Source of the DNA: JBPOFY01 sp049889815
GTDB taxonomy: Bacteria > Verrucomicrobiota > Verrucomicrobiia > Opitutales > Coraliomargaritaceae
Direction of reading: 5' to 3'
Length of the DNA stretch: 64,000 nt
Assembly (NCBI GenBank): GCA_049889815.1
Contig: JBMHCR010000006.1
Coordinates: 298,141 to 362,140 of the forward strand
Part shown: one piece after another, positions 51,921-60,779 of the stretch
Layout: each line of letters starts with the position of its first letter
How positions within the stretch are numbered: position 1 is the first letter of the stretch
Translations under genes and position numbers: made by a program
The notes under the pieces: generated by a model
What the model was told of the DNA's origin: nothing
Seen by the model: the letters and a program-made list of their open reading frames with translations, nothing else
Databases searched by the model: none

Positions 51921-53222
51921 TTAGCTCGAGAGTAATTCCTTCTTTTCGATATCGGCTTTAACAGTTGGGACGTCGAACACACGCGCGCCAGGGCGGTAGC
52001 CGACGTAGGCGTATGCCCATTGCAAGAGAACCGAGGAGCGGTTGCGGAACCCGACCAAGAAGATCAGGTGGACCACGAGCCACAAGACCCAAGCAATGAA
52101 ACCAGTAAAGCGCAGCCCAGCTACCTCAGCGATCGCTTTCGACCTCCCAATTGTTGCCATGGTGCCCTTGTCAAAGTAGTTAAACGGTTTGCGTTTTGAC
52201 GCCTCAGTCGGCTCCTCCTGTGCGACTTCCCGCTTCAAGATTTTCGCTACGTGGCGTCCCATTTGAATTGCCGCAGGAGATACGCCCGGGACCGGGCGTC
52301 CGCGGCTGTCGGAGATATTGGCGATATCACCGATCACGAAAACCTCCGGATAGCCTGGCAGCGAGGTGTCTCTCTCGACACTGACGCGACCCCTCCGATC
52401 GAATTCTGCAGGCAGTTGGCGAACTAGCGGATTTGCTTCGACCCCAGCTGTCCAAATGGTCGATCCCGTACTGTAAACTTCATCACCCAGTAGTACCCGG
52501 TTCTTTTGAACGTCTTTAACCGGCCGCCCAAGCATGACCTCAACACCCAGCTTACGTAGGTCATCGGCTGCTCTTTGCGATGAGGCTTTGGAATAAGTTG
52601 GCAGCAGTCGATCGCCGGCCTCGATCAAGATGACTCGAGAGTCCGCAGGCTTGATATTCCGAAAGTCATCACGAAAGACACGTTTCGTAAGTTCACTAAT
52701 CGCTCCGGCCATTTCCACTCCCGTCGGCCCCCCTCCGATGACGACCGATGTCATTAAACGACGGCGTTCAGCCAAATCCTGAGTGGCCTCTGCACGTTCG
52801 TACGCGTGCAAAATTTCGCGACGGATTCGACGAGCCTCGTCAAGCGACTTCAACCCAATAGTATGATTTGCCCATGCATCATTACCGAAGTAGGAATTTA
52901 CCATTCCCAGGCCCACGATCAGATAGTCGTATTCGATCGGCGCCTGTCCTCGCAGTTGGATCTTGCGATCGTCGACATCGATTCGCTCCACGTCTGCCAT
53001 CAGCACGGTGACGTCTTCACGGCGTTGGAAAATAGACCGGATGGGTTCGGCGATATCGGGCATTGATAGCCCACCCGTTGCTACTTGATAGAGAAGCGGT
53101 TGAAAGAGGTGGTGGTTCTGTCGGTCGATCAGCGTGATCTTGGCGTCCTTGTACTTGAAGGCTTGGGCAAAAGCCAAGCCACCAAAACCGGCTCCTAAAA
53201 CGACCACGTTGATTTTTTTCAT
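51921..53222 (-). CDS. ndh: type II NADH dehydrogenase
   Basis: Non-pumping NADH:quinone oxidoreductase on the inner face of the membrane. 433 residues with two dinucleotide folds, VVLGAGFGGLAFAQAF and VVIGGGPTGVEMAGAI, the FAD motif VFVIGDIANI, NHHLFQPLLYQVATGG (typical of NDH-2) and a C-terminal hydrophobic segment (FIAWVLWLVVHLIFLVG) that helps membrane binding. It reduces menaquinone in this host, given menA. Confidence 0.92.
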   Translation of the reverse strand: MKKINVVVLGAGFGGLAFAQAFKYKDAKITLIDRQNHHLFQPLLYQVATGGLSMPDIAEPIRSIFQRREDVTVLMADVERIDVDDRKIQLRGQAPIEYDYLIVGLGMVNSYFGNDAWANHTIGLKSLDEARRIRREILHAYERAEATQDLAERRRLMTSVVIGGGPTGVEMAGAISELTKRVFRDDFRNIKPADSRVILIEAGDRLLPTYSKASSQRAADDLRKLGVEVMLGRPVKDVQKNRVLLGDEVYSTGSTIWTAGVEANPLVRQLPAEFDRRGRVSVERDTSLPGYPEVFVIGDIANISDSRGRPVPGVSPAAIQMGRHVAKILKREVAQEEPTEASKRKPFNYFDKGTMATIGRSKAIAEVAGLRFTGFIAWVLWLVVHLIFLVGFRNRSSVLLQWAYAYVGYRPGARVFDVPTVKADIEKKELLSS

Positions 53223-53270
53223 AGACGATGAAACGCCCGAAGTCTCAAATACTTACAATAAATACGCAGC

Positions 53271-53579
53271 TCAGCTCTGATGGAGTGCATTTTCGATCGC
53301 GCGCTTTACGTCTAAGGGTTGCGCCATCCATTTTAGATTCACATCACTGACCCCGCGACCCGTCACCACAATGGTGGCATAGCCAAAAATGCGACCCCAA
53401 ATCGTCTGGCGTATCTCGACTGTCTCTACTGAGTTCAGGCGCATCTCTTCGCTGTGACGACCGATGATGCCTTTTTTAAAGACGACCCGTTGATTGGTGA
53501 CCGCTTGTTCAGTGCACTTCAACCTCAGGTATTCATAACCCGCCAGCAGTAAAGTGATGCCTAGTTTGGGTAAAAAACG
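53271..53579 (-). pseudogene. N-terminally truncated PH-domain (DUF304/bPH2) membrane protein
   Basis: An open frame from just after a stop at 53580-53582 to 53271. It reads PKLGITLLLAGYEYLRLKC, the end of a membrane helix, then a complete bacterial PH domain (AVTNQRVVFKKGIIGRHSEEMRLNSVETVEI, then GYATIVVTGRG). Full-length family members start with one or two membrane helices that are missing here. The only start inside is a TTG at 53522. The break coincides with the left edge of the AT-rich insert. Confidence 0.7.
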
Positions 53580-53622
53580 TTAGCCCGAAATCGCGAAATT
53601 TTGGTCAAACAATTTCAAAGGC

Positions 53623-56583
53623 CTAAATCTTTTCGGTTAGATAAGAGTAGAGTCTTGGATCTACATCGCGATCTAAAAAGTATTCCATTTTTACAACCGA
53701 AACACTGCCACCTGCATCATTTTGCATTGCCGTTTTTTCAAATTTATCGGGAACAGAAGTCAAATCACCAAGGTAATAAAACGCCGTGCCTTCATCGTCA
53801 TCTTTCTTAACGAAAAAAGGCAGTCTAATTTTATTTTCAGATTGATTTCGCATGATGACAACTTCCGGACTAGATAGAGTTCTTCGACTTTTTGACATGT
53901 AAACAACGTGTCTTGGATTTATGAAATGATCCTCATATCTTGTAGTTTCAGATATATTGTCGCCCTTATGGTATGTGACAAATATTGGACAGTTTGTCTT
54001 GTCTTGGCTGACAATATAACCACCTACATTTTGTGCATTAGGAAGCTTATCCCAGCGAAGTATCCGAAAGACATCCCTACGGCTATACTTTGCTCCTCGT
54101 TTAAATCCTCCTACGTAGTTGTGAGGATCAAAATCTAGCATAAAGGCTTTCACCGCTGCCGTGCACACATCTTTGGTGTATTCTAAGATTATATTGTTAT
54201 TAATTATTTCAGTGAAATTAGCTCCTCGGGTTATTGTTAGCTCATCACTATCAAATTCTACTACTTGAAAGCCTGTTGCTTGAGATAATCTGATTTCTTG
54301 GCCGTCAACTCGTTTTGTTACGTAATGGAAGTTTAGGTTATGGATGGCATTCGCAATAATTGCATCTTCGGTGTGAAACCCGCCTATGTTTAAAACTAAA
54401 TGCTTTAGATGATCGAAGCTCAAAGATTCTTTAGATAGTAATTCTCTGAGTATTATGGGTTCTTCTAAGCGAATGCCGTCGCATACGTATTTGCTTAAAT
54501 ATTCTAGTAGCTCAAGTCCTCTAGACGGAACTTCGGGGTATTCGCCCATTGCTATTGTGAATGCTAATAAAGAGCCAGAGTAGTTTACATATTGGTATGG
54601 GTCTCGTGACTTATTGTCGATAAATTCAACCATCAATGGAGGTCGACCTAGTCTAAACTTAAGTAAGTTGAAGTCTTCGGTCAGAGCTTTCTTAGTGTTA
54701 AGCTTACTTGAATCAATAGATGCGAAAACCCTTTCCTTGGCAACTTTCTCAAAGCTAATTGAAGAGCTCCCTGGTATCAGACTACTTCCAGCACTTAAGA
54801 GCTTTCTTAATCGGTCTTTGCTGAATGAGGAATCACCAAATAAGGCTACCGGAATCAGATAGTTATTCTTATAATTACCTATGAAATCAATTACGGTAAC
54901 GTATTCTTTACCGATTGACTTACGTAGTCCGCGCCCAAGTTGCTGGACAAAAATAATTGCCGATGATGTAGGCCTCAGCATGACAACTTGATTAACTCTG
55001 GGGATATCTACACCTTCGTTAAAAACATCTACTGTTATCAGATAATCTAATTTATCTGTGTCGTCCGATTCTAATTTGCGTATAGCATTTTCACGGCGAT
55101 CTGCGGAGTCTTCACCAGTTAAGGGCAATGTTTTTAGGCCCCTTGCGTTCAGAGTTCTACTCAACTCCCTAGCTTCTTCAACTTTTGAGCAAAATATAAG
55201 TCCCCTTGGAATACCTGAGTCGCAGCCATACTCATCTAATGTATTAATTAAATGATTTACGCGTTGCTCTGATATGAGCTTGTTGAAGTCAGAGTCGTCA
55301 TCAAGGAGTTTGCCATCTACCGAGATATCTGTAACTCCAAAATAATGAAAGGGCACCAGAAGGTCAGCATGCATTGCATTCTGTAGCCTAATTTCATAGG
55401 CAACCGAGTGGTTAAACAGAGAAAAAATGTCAAAGCCATCAGTCCTTTCTGGAGTTGCAGTCATCCCTAGCAGGAATTTAGGGGTGAAGTAGTCTATGAT
55501 TTTTTGGTATGTTCTCGCACCCGCACGATGTGTTTCATCGATTATTATATAATCAAATTCATCTGTTGAAAACTCTCTTAGGTGATGCTCCTTATTTATG
55601 GTTTGAACTGTAGAAAAGACAAAGTCAGCACTCTTATCCAAACTTTCCTCGGCGCAGTAGATACTCGTAGATCTTGACTCACCAAACACCCGTTTAAACT
55701 CATTCATAGCCTTACGACAAATATTTAGCCGATGGACGACAAAGAGTAGTTTTTTAGCATTAAAATTCCTAACATCCAATGCGGAAAGTACGGTTTTACC
55801 AGTCCCTGTTGCAGAGATAATTAAAGATCGATTATTTCCTTTTTCACGAACCCTCGCCAATCTTTCGAGAGCTTGCTCTTGCATGAAGTTTGGTATTATG
55901 GCATCTGATTGGCTGAGGCGGGGGACTTGCGTAGGCCATTCAATTGCAACTTCAATAGGAATCTCTTCTCTTGCCGAAAAAGCATGCTTTCGGGAATTCT
56001 TCCAAGTATCCCTGTATTTTTCTAAGGTATTACCAAGTACGTGATCAGACTTATTTGACCATACTTCAAGCTGCTCTTTAAATTTAGTATATAGATTAGA
56101 CTCTCGAGCAACGCACAAACCTAGGTTAGCTTCAGTATTTTTACCAAGAGCATTTTGGGTTAAGTTTGAGCTACCTATCATTATCTCTGCATGTTTGATG
56201 TGCTCAAACAAGTAGGTTTTGCCGTGGAAGTTAGGGGAATTAACGAACTTTACTTCGATACCCTCAAATTTTGACAACTTCTCGATTGCTGATGGGTCTG
56301 AAAAATTTAAGTAAGTGGAAATTAGAATGGTTCCGCTTCCTCCGCGCGCGCCAAACTCCTTCAGTGTTTGATGGATACAAGCAACTCCGCTTCTAGTTAC
56401 AAATGCGACGGCAAGGATAAAACTTTCACAAGAGCTAATATTATTAGCTATATACTCAAGTGTCTTGGTGCCTTTTAGATAATCATTAAGGATCAACTTA
56501 GGCTGATACTTAGGTGACACATCAGGGTCGTCTTCTATTAGCCCCGAGATTATCCCGTCCAATAAGTTATTCTTTAAAGACAT
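53623..56583 (-). CDS. PLD-SF2 helicase-DUF3427 multidomain protein
   Basis: 986 residues. Residues about 40-160 are phospholipase-D-like: HGKTYLF (His120, Lys122) and GSSN (Asn140) form the HKD-type site. An SF2 helicase follows: ATGTGKT (258-264), DETHRAG (349), TATPERTDG, and QQLGRGLRKS as motif VI. The last 350 residues match the DUF3427 layout (YTKDVCTAAVKAFMLDFDPHNY; DKTNCPIFVTYHKG). Such PLD-helicase proteins resemble restriction or repair enzymes. It overlaps the Nudix gene by 17 bases. Confidence 0.88.
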   Translation of the reverse strand: MSLKNNLLDGIISGLIEDDPDVSPKYQPKLILNDYLKGTKTLEYIANNISSCESFILAVAFVTRSGVACIHQTLKEFGARGGSGTILISTYLNFSDPSAIEKLSKFEGIEVKFVNSPNFHGKTYLFEHIKHAEIMIGSSNLTQNALGKNTEANLGLCVARESNLYTKFKEQLEVWSNKSDHVLGNTLEKYRDTWKNSRKHAFSAREEIPIEVAIEWPTQVPRLSQSDAIIPNFMQEQALERLARVREKGNNRSLIISATGTGKTVLSALDVRNFNAKKLLFVVHRLNICRKAMNEFKRVFGESRSTSIYCAEESLDKSADFVFSTVQTINKEHHLREFSTDEFDYIIIDETHRAGARTYQKIIDYFTPKFLLGMTATPERTDGFDIFSLFNHSVAYEIRLQNAMHADLLVPFHYFGVTDISVDGKLLDDDSDFNKLISEQRVNHLINTLDEYGCDSGIPRGLIFCSKVEEARELSRTLNARGLKTLPLTGEDSADRRENAIRKLESDDTDKLDYLITVDVFNEGVDIPRVNQVVMLRPTSSAIIFVQQLGRGLRKSIGKEYVTVIDFIGNYKNNYLIPVALFGDSSFSKDRLRKLLSAGSSLIPGSSSISFEKVAKERVFASIDSSKLNTKKALTEDFNLLKFRLGRPPLMVEFIDNKSRDPYQYVNYSGSLLAFTIAMGEYPEVPSRGLELLEYLSKYVCDGIRLEEPIILRELLSKESLSFDHLKHLVLNIGGFHTEDAIIANAIHNLNFHYVTKRVDGQEIRLSQATGFQVVEFDSDELTITRGANFTEIINNNIILEYTKDVCTAAVKAFMLDFDPHNYVGGFKRGAKYSRRDVFRILRWDKLPNAQNVGGYIVSQDKTNCPIFVTYHKGDNISETTRYEDHFINPRHVVYMSKSRRTLSSPEVVIMRNQSENKIRLPFFVKKDDDEGTAFYYLGDLTSVPDKFEKTAMQNDAGGSVSVVKMEYFLDRDVDPRLYSYLTEKI

Positions 56584-56974
56584 GAGACATTTGATCTTTG
56601 AGGAGCCTTAATACAGGGCGATCAGCTTCTACCCAGTCTAGAGCATCAGCGTCGCCCAGGCTTACATTGGCATAGCTAACATGCTCATTTAGATGCCCGT
56701 TGAAATTACCAAGTTTGACTAAAAAACAGTGCATCCGTATCGAAAAATCTGGGTATGTGTGATCAACGGTTACAATGTGTTCATGAATGTCAGCCTCCAT
56801 CTCGAGTTCCTCTTTTAGCTCTCTAGACAGGGCTGATTTATGGTCCTCATCGCGCTCAACTTTTCCCCCAGGAAACTCGAATTTGTTAGATATATAACTA
56901 AATTTGGATTGACCTCGCTGGAAAGCTAGGAGTTTTCCATTTAATTCTATTACTGCAGCTACGACTTCGATCAT
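56567..56974 (-). CDS. MutT-like Nudix hydrolase in the insert
   Basis: 135 residues from the ATG at 56974; the frame stays open further upstream but over antisense of a host gene. Nudix box: GGKVERDE then RELKEELE, with Glu58 where Gly is usual. The end WVEADRPVLRLL is typical of MutT/CTP-pyrophosphohydrolase proteins. It overlaps the helicase start, so the two are translated together. It may clean damaged or modified nucleotides, or act on a signal produced or used by the helicase. Confidence 0.8.
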   Translation of the reverse strand: MIEVVAAVIELNGKLLAFQRGQSKFSYISNKFEFPGGKVERDEDHKSALSRELKEELEMEADIHEHIVTVDHTYPDFSIRMHCFLVKLGNFNGHLNEHVSYANVSLGDADALDWVEADRPVLRLLKDQMSHVFKE

Positions 56975-56998
56975 TTCTAGAAAGATATTTTGGTTCGT

Positions 56999-57157
56999 AA
57001 ATGTCTTCCGTTTGGTATGTATTGTCCAGCCGGTTTTGAATCTGCCGACGTTGGTGCCGGTTACATGGAGATTGAGCGTGTTTATGAATACTGGTTTGAG
57101 GATGGACAGTGGAAGCGGCAAACAGTGAAGAAGGTGGAGATCTTAAAAGGGGACTAG
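56999..57157 (+). pseudogene. 3' remnant of a disrupted host gene
   Basis: A plus-strand frame ends at TAG 57155-57157 and reads GAGYMEIERVYEYWFEDGQW followed by KRQTVKKVEILKGD. Its regular acidic/aromatic pattern and host-like base composition look like the C-terminus of a real protein, but no start or upstream part exists: the frame runs into AT-rich insert DNA. The true border is probably near 57030. I do not recognise the family. Confidence 0.5.
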
Positions 57158-57173
57158 CATCATCCGACGATCC

Positions 57174-58700
57174 CTAGTTGCGTGTGGCATAGTCTGTAAA
57201 CTCTTCCTGAAAAATTAATTCGCCGTCATCATAAATGCTTAGCATGGGCTGCCGTTTTCCCAAAGGTGTGTATTCATACCTCAGATTGTTTTTGCGGAAT
57301 GTTGCGTAGAAGTATCCACCAGATCCCTCGGAACGCCATTCCGTGCTCTCAACAACCACAAGTGGTTGATCTGAAATGCTTTGATCTGATTTCCATAGTG
57401 CAAGCCGTAGTCTTTCCTCCTCGATCCAGTCCATCCGCAAGCGATACGTTTTAGAAATGACATCCATTTTAGTTTCATGAAATAAGGAAACACTTGGATG
57501 CAGTTCTCGCTGAATTTTCTCTCTCTTTTGACGTATTGCGGCATGCCCTTTTTCTGTAATGTAATTAGCACCACTGATGAGACCATATCTAGTGTCGCCC
57601 AACCAGATTTCTCCGTTTTTGAAAGCAATGCCTCGCCAACCAAAAGACGACCAGTTTTTAAATCCAGGCTCTGTTAGTGCCTCAATCATTGCATCGTCCA
57701 AAACATATTCAACCGCATCACGCATCTCCTCTGGAGTTTGAATAATGAAAGTCGGTGTGATTTTGAATGGAAGTAGAAACAAATCTTTAATCTTATCCGG
57801 ATCCTTTGTTTTCAGTATATTTTGAATATGCTGGATTCCAGATCTCCATTCAAAGGCAAGCTCGGGCTCTTTCTTCGAAAAAACCATCGCGCTTTCAGCA
57901 ATTAATTCATTTTTTCTTTTCTGAGTAAGCAGAGTGGTTTCCTGATGATTTGGTTTAAAACTGTACCAAATGATTTTGGGGAAATTTGAACTAAGGTGAT
58001 CGGCGGCAACGATCTGATTGTCTTGAATGGTATAGAGTCGGTAGACCCAGAAGTTATGGTATTTTCCATCGTTGCAGATGCCTCCATGTCGGAAGGATGC
58101 ATGGATGAATGCCGTTTGCCCATTGATTGAAATGAAATCCTTTGGCTCTGGGATATAAGTTTCCAGAACCTGAACGACAAAATCGGAGTTTCCTTCACTA
58201 AGGACAAGCGCGAGATCGGCATACCCACAGGCAATGCCATTACCACCGCTATACTTAATAATAATGTAATCCTTAAATGTGTCTCCATTGAGATCACCTT
58301 CATAGGCTTCAAGGGCGCCGACACCCAGATATTGAGAAAAGTGGTAGGCGTCCGAGAAGTAGAAATCTCCATCCTCGTCATTAATGAACGAAAGATAAAT
58401 GGCGTCGTCAGCGCCGGGCGTGGTGCGCAGAGCAAGCTGTTCATATTTGCTGTTTTGGATCGGGAAAAGCCTTTCGAGGTAGGCTTCTGGCTTGGGCCCC
58501 TCGTAGCCTTCTATGGCTTTGACCTCCGTATATTTGGTAGATTGCCAGAATGGTAGATCTTCAGGAGTATGCAGTTGCTTAAGGTCAAGGATGGCGGGCC
58601 ATTCTCCCGGACCAAAGGGCTGGTGGCTGTCGTTGGCTGCCTGCAGCTCGGTTAATTTTGTGATGAGCAAGAGGAGAATCAGGCAATAATTACGTAGCAT
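57174..58700 (-). CDS. large exported hypothetical protein
   Basis: 508 residues with a signal peptide (YCLILLLLITKLTELQAA). Asp-rich loops resemble calcium or FG-GAP motifs (DEDGDFYFSDAY; DLNGDTFKDYIII). The C-terminal third (WIEEERLRLALWKSDQ, GGYFYATFRKNNLRYEYTPLG) is beta-rich. I do not recognise a family. It is alone on its transcript between the insert and the DUF4236 gene. Confidence 0.6.
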   Translation of the reverse strand: MLRNYCLILLLLITKLTELQAANDSHQPFGPGEWPAILDLKQLHTPEDLPFWQSTKYTEVKAIEGYEGPKPEAYLERLFPIQNSKYEQLALRTTPGADDAIYLSFINDEDGDFYFSDAYHFSQYLGVGALEAYEGDLNGDTFKDYIIIKYSGGNGIACGYADLALVLSEGNSDFVVQVLETYIPEPKDFISINGQTAFIHASFRHGGICNDGKYHNFWVYRLYTIQDNQIVAADHLSSNFPKIIWYSFKPNHQETTLLTQKRKNELIAESAMVFSKKEPELAFEWRSGIQHIQNILKTKDPDKIKDLFLLPFKITPTFIIQTPEEMRDAVEYVLDDAMIEALTEPGFKNWSSFGWRGIAFKNGEIWLGDTRYGLISGANYITEKGHAAIRQKREKIQRELHPSVSLFHETKMDVISKTYRLRMDWIEEERLRLALWKSDQSISDQPLVVVESTEWRSEGSGGYFYATFRKNNLRYEYTPLGKRQPMLSIYDDGELIFQEEFTDYATRN

Positions 58701-58822
58701 CCACTCTTATAAGGACGCGCAAAATCGGCTGGCAAGTGAATCTGAAATATCAAGTAGTTTATCCATCTACAGACACCAACATTTCACTTCCTATCTGCCG
58801 CTCAATCCTGTCCCAGCACTAT

Positions 58823-58930
58823 CGGAGAACGATCAGCTCTCCGCGAGGTCGATGCCGCAGCAGGCGGCGTAGGTAGCGAGCAGGCGCTCTTGTAATTGAT
58901 TGCGTCCGCCCGTTGCAACGGCGGCGTTGT
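58823..58930. repeat. 108-bp direct repeat, copy 1 (inside the DUF4236 gene end)
   Basis: Covers the last 33 codons of the 58833-59732 gene plus 10 bases past its stop. It matches 59799-59906 with 5 mismatches at a constant offset of 976 bases. Confidence 0.9.
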
Positions 58931-59732
58931 CGAGGTCAAAAAAAAGTTCGAGGCAGGCTTCTTCGCCGGCGATACGCTCGTAGGTTTCGGCAAGGCAACC
59001 GAAGAGGGTTTCTAAGTTGAGTGGTTGGGGTAAGGGACTGGCGCCGAGGTAGGTCGCGAGTTCGTCGGCTATTGAATTGTTTGCGTTTGGCTGGGGCTCC
59101 CAAGCTTGGCCTTGGCCTAGGTGGAGGAAGCACCATTTTAAACCTTCGTAAAGCCAAGTGTCTTCTTTCGCTGAAAATGCGTCCAACCATTTAGTTTCGG
59201 CAGCTTGAAGGGCCTTAGCGTGGCGCATCGCCCAGCGGCGTTGGGTCTGTTCCGTTAGCGTGATTGCTAGCCAGAAGACGACTTGAACCGAGAGTACCGT
59301 GATCTGAACCAAAAAGAGCGTGAGGGCGATGAGTATTTGAATGAGCAACAGCAGCGCGTGGAGATAGAGTGCATTTTTCCCGCGGACCTGAATGCCGGCG
59401 ATTTTGGCACTTGAGTAGCGGGGCTTGAACCAGTTGATGGTGCCTATTTCGGTCTTTGATGAGACCGAAACGCCACTCTTTGACAGATTGAGTTTTGTTG
59501 GTCCCCGACCATAGCGACCTCGAAGAATGAAACGGCCGTTTTGAAAGGCCACTTGAGTGCCCTTAGCGACTCGTGTGGAGGCGCGTAGGCCGTGCTCGCT
59601 GTTGGCGGTCAGATGGACGCCGCTGAGCTTTGTCTGCGCTCGCAGAGCGAGCCCTCCAGTGCGACTGGCGCGCAGGTATTTGCCGCGGTATTCGATCCGC
59701 TTCAGTCGTCCGTTCTCGTCTTTTTCGAGCAT
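58833..59732 (-). CDS. DUF4236-like membrane protein
   Basis: 299 residues. The N-terminal part has the DUF4236 pattern (GPTKLNLSKSGVSVSSKTEIG, then a KPRYSSAKIAGIQVRGK stretch). One or two membrane segments follow (LLLLIQILIALTLFLVQITVLSVQVVFWLAI), and then a soluble helical part with TETKW-like and LFFDLDNAA segments. Function unknown. Its 3' end is duplicated just upstream of its start. Confidence 0.7.
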   Translation of the reverse strand: MLEKDENGRLKRIEYRGKYLRASRTGGLALRAQTKLSGVHLTANSEHGLRASTRVAKGTQVAFQNGRFILRGRYGRGPTKLNLSKSGVSVSSKTEIGTINWFKPRYSSAKIAGIQVRGKNALYLHALLLLIQILIALTLFLVQITVLSVQVVFWLAITLTEQTQRRWAMRHAKALQAAETKWLDAFSAKEDTWLYEGLKWCFLHLGQGQAWEPQPNANNSIADELATYLGASPLPQPLNLETLFGCLAETYERIAGEEACLELFFDLDNAAVATGGRNQLQERLLATYAACCGIDLAES

Positions 59733-59798
59733 ATCAATTGAGACGAATACGCTCTAAAAATTGAACCCACGCATCAAGCGCATTGTTTGGTTCTACCA

Positions 59799-59906
59799 CG
59801 GAGAATGATCAGCTCTCCGCGAGGTCGATGCCGCAGCAGGCGGCGCAGGTAGCGAGCAGGCGCTCTTGTAATTAATTGCGTCCGCCCGTCGCAACGCCGG
59901 CGTTGT
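59799..59906. repeat. 108-bp direct repeat, copy 2 (intergenic, degenerate)
   Basis: Second copy of 58823-58930, located between the DUF4236 gene and the next gene. In the gene's frame a CAA codon has become TAA (N-stop), so it is a dead 3' fragment. It may be the trace of a lost tandem paralogue. Confidence 0.9.
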
Positions 59907-59935
59907 TACACGATCCCGCCCGTCGGCAGAGCTCA

Positions 59936-60748
59936 CTACTCAGATATTTGGGCCTCTGCGCGGAAGAAGAGGGTGTTTTGATCGGTTAGTGAGGTATTGA
60001 AGGTTCGTCGCACATACTCGCTGCCGAATGGGGAACTGCTATCGGATGCAGTGGTGAAATTCGTCGGCGAGAAAGCGGTGTTTAAATCGTTCGACCAAGA
60101 TGGAGTTATCGTGAGCGAGGGGTCGTCTAATCGAACGTCGATGGTGAAACTCGGGTTGTTGCCGGAATTCGGAGTCACTGTCAGTCGTGGGTGTGAAGTG
60201 GCGTCGTTGGGTAGGCCGCCAAAGGCGAATTCTTCGAGATTACTGTGCCCATCTTGGTCGGGATCAGCATCCATAGCGAGATCCGAGCTGCTCAAACCAA
60301 AACTGGCAATCCACGCTTCGAAAATTGTTAGGAGCACTTCTGGATCTGCATTTAAGATGCTACCGAGCAGTGCATTTCCAGTGCTAAAATACCCATTTTT
60401 ATAGAAGAAGGTATTGTTGTTGCCCTCCGTCCAACCAGGTTGTGTGCCAGCCTCGATTTCCTCCAAATTCGTGCTTCCGTCGCCGTCCGAGTCGATTGAC
60501 TCTATGGCTTGGATCGCTTCTGGCAGACTCCCACGCGTGTAGAATTCTTGTCGCATCGCCCAACCATAGGCATTCCAGCCGTTGCCGCCACCGCTGCTGT
60601 GACAAAGGTTGCAGGAGATACTGTCATTCGACGCAGTGTCTGGGTAGGTGAAATTCCAGGTGCCTTGGTAAGCGGAGCGAGCGGAACAGATTCCGGTCGA
60701 AAGGATGAGGAGAATCGTGGGGATCAGCAGGGTGGGGTAACGGTTCAT
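59936..60748 (-). CDS. exported monohaem cytochrome with Ca-binding-type Asp repeats
   Basis: 270 residues from the ATG at 60748. A signal peptide (LLIPTILLILSTGICSA) is followed by one haem site, CNLCH (Cys46, Cys49, His50). It then has two Asp-rich loops, DSDGDGSTNLEE and DADPDQDGHSNLEE, like thrombospondin type 3 or EF-hand repeats, and a beta-rich C-terminal domain. This layout is frequent in exported proteins of Verrucomicrobiota. It is 31 bases downstream of the barrel gene and probably belongs to the same electron-transfer unit. Confidence 0.75.
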   Translation of the reverse strand: MNRYPTLLIPTILLILSTGICSARSAYQGTWNFTYPDTASNDSISCNLCHSSGGGNGWNAYGWAMRQEFYTRGSLPEAIQAIESIDSDGDGSTNLEEIEAGTQPGWTEGNNNTFFYKNGYFSTGNALLGSILNADPEVLLTIFEAWIASFGLSSSDLAMDADPDQDGHSNLEEFAFGGLPNDATSHPRLTVTPNSGNNPSFTIDVRLDDPSLTITPSWSNDLNTAFSPTNFTTASDSSSPFGSEYVRRTFNTSLTDQNTLFFRAEAQISE

Positions 60749-60779
60749 AATAGGATCCATCGGATGGCGTCGGTAGACA

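Larger units (their letters stand above)
53580..57030. mobile_element. AT-rich genomic insert carrying a helicase-Nudix pair
   Basis: Base composition falls clearly over this span (runs of AT-rich text, many ATA/TTA codons) compared with both sides. It holds only the helicase and Nudix genes and interrupts two host genes at its ends. No integrase, transposase or clear long attachment repeat was found; ATTTTGGT occurs at both ends (53598 and 56987) but is only 8 bp. The exact borders are estimates. Confidence 0.6.

Noticed and set aside
53598..56994. 8-bp ATTTTGGT at both ends of the AT-rich insert as a target-site repeat
   Set aside because: Too short in AT-rich DNA to exclude chance; mentioned only in the insert's entry.
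56975..57121. N-terminal 49 codons of the open frame upstream of the Nudix ATG
   Set aside because: They lie antisense to a host gene remnant and the Nudix fold begins at the ATG at 56974.
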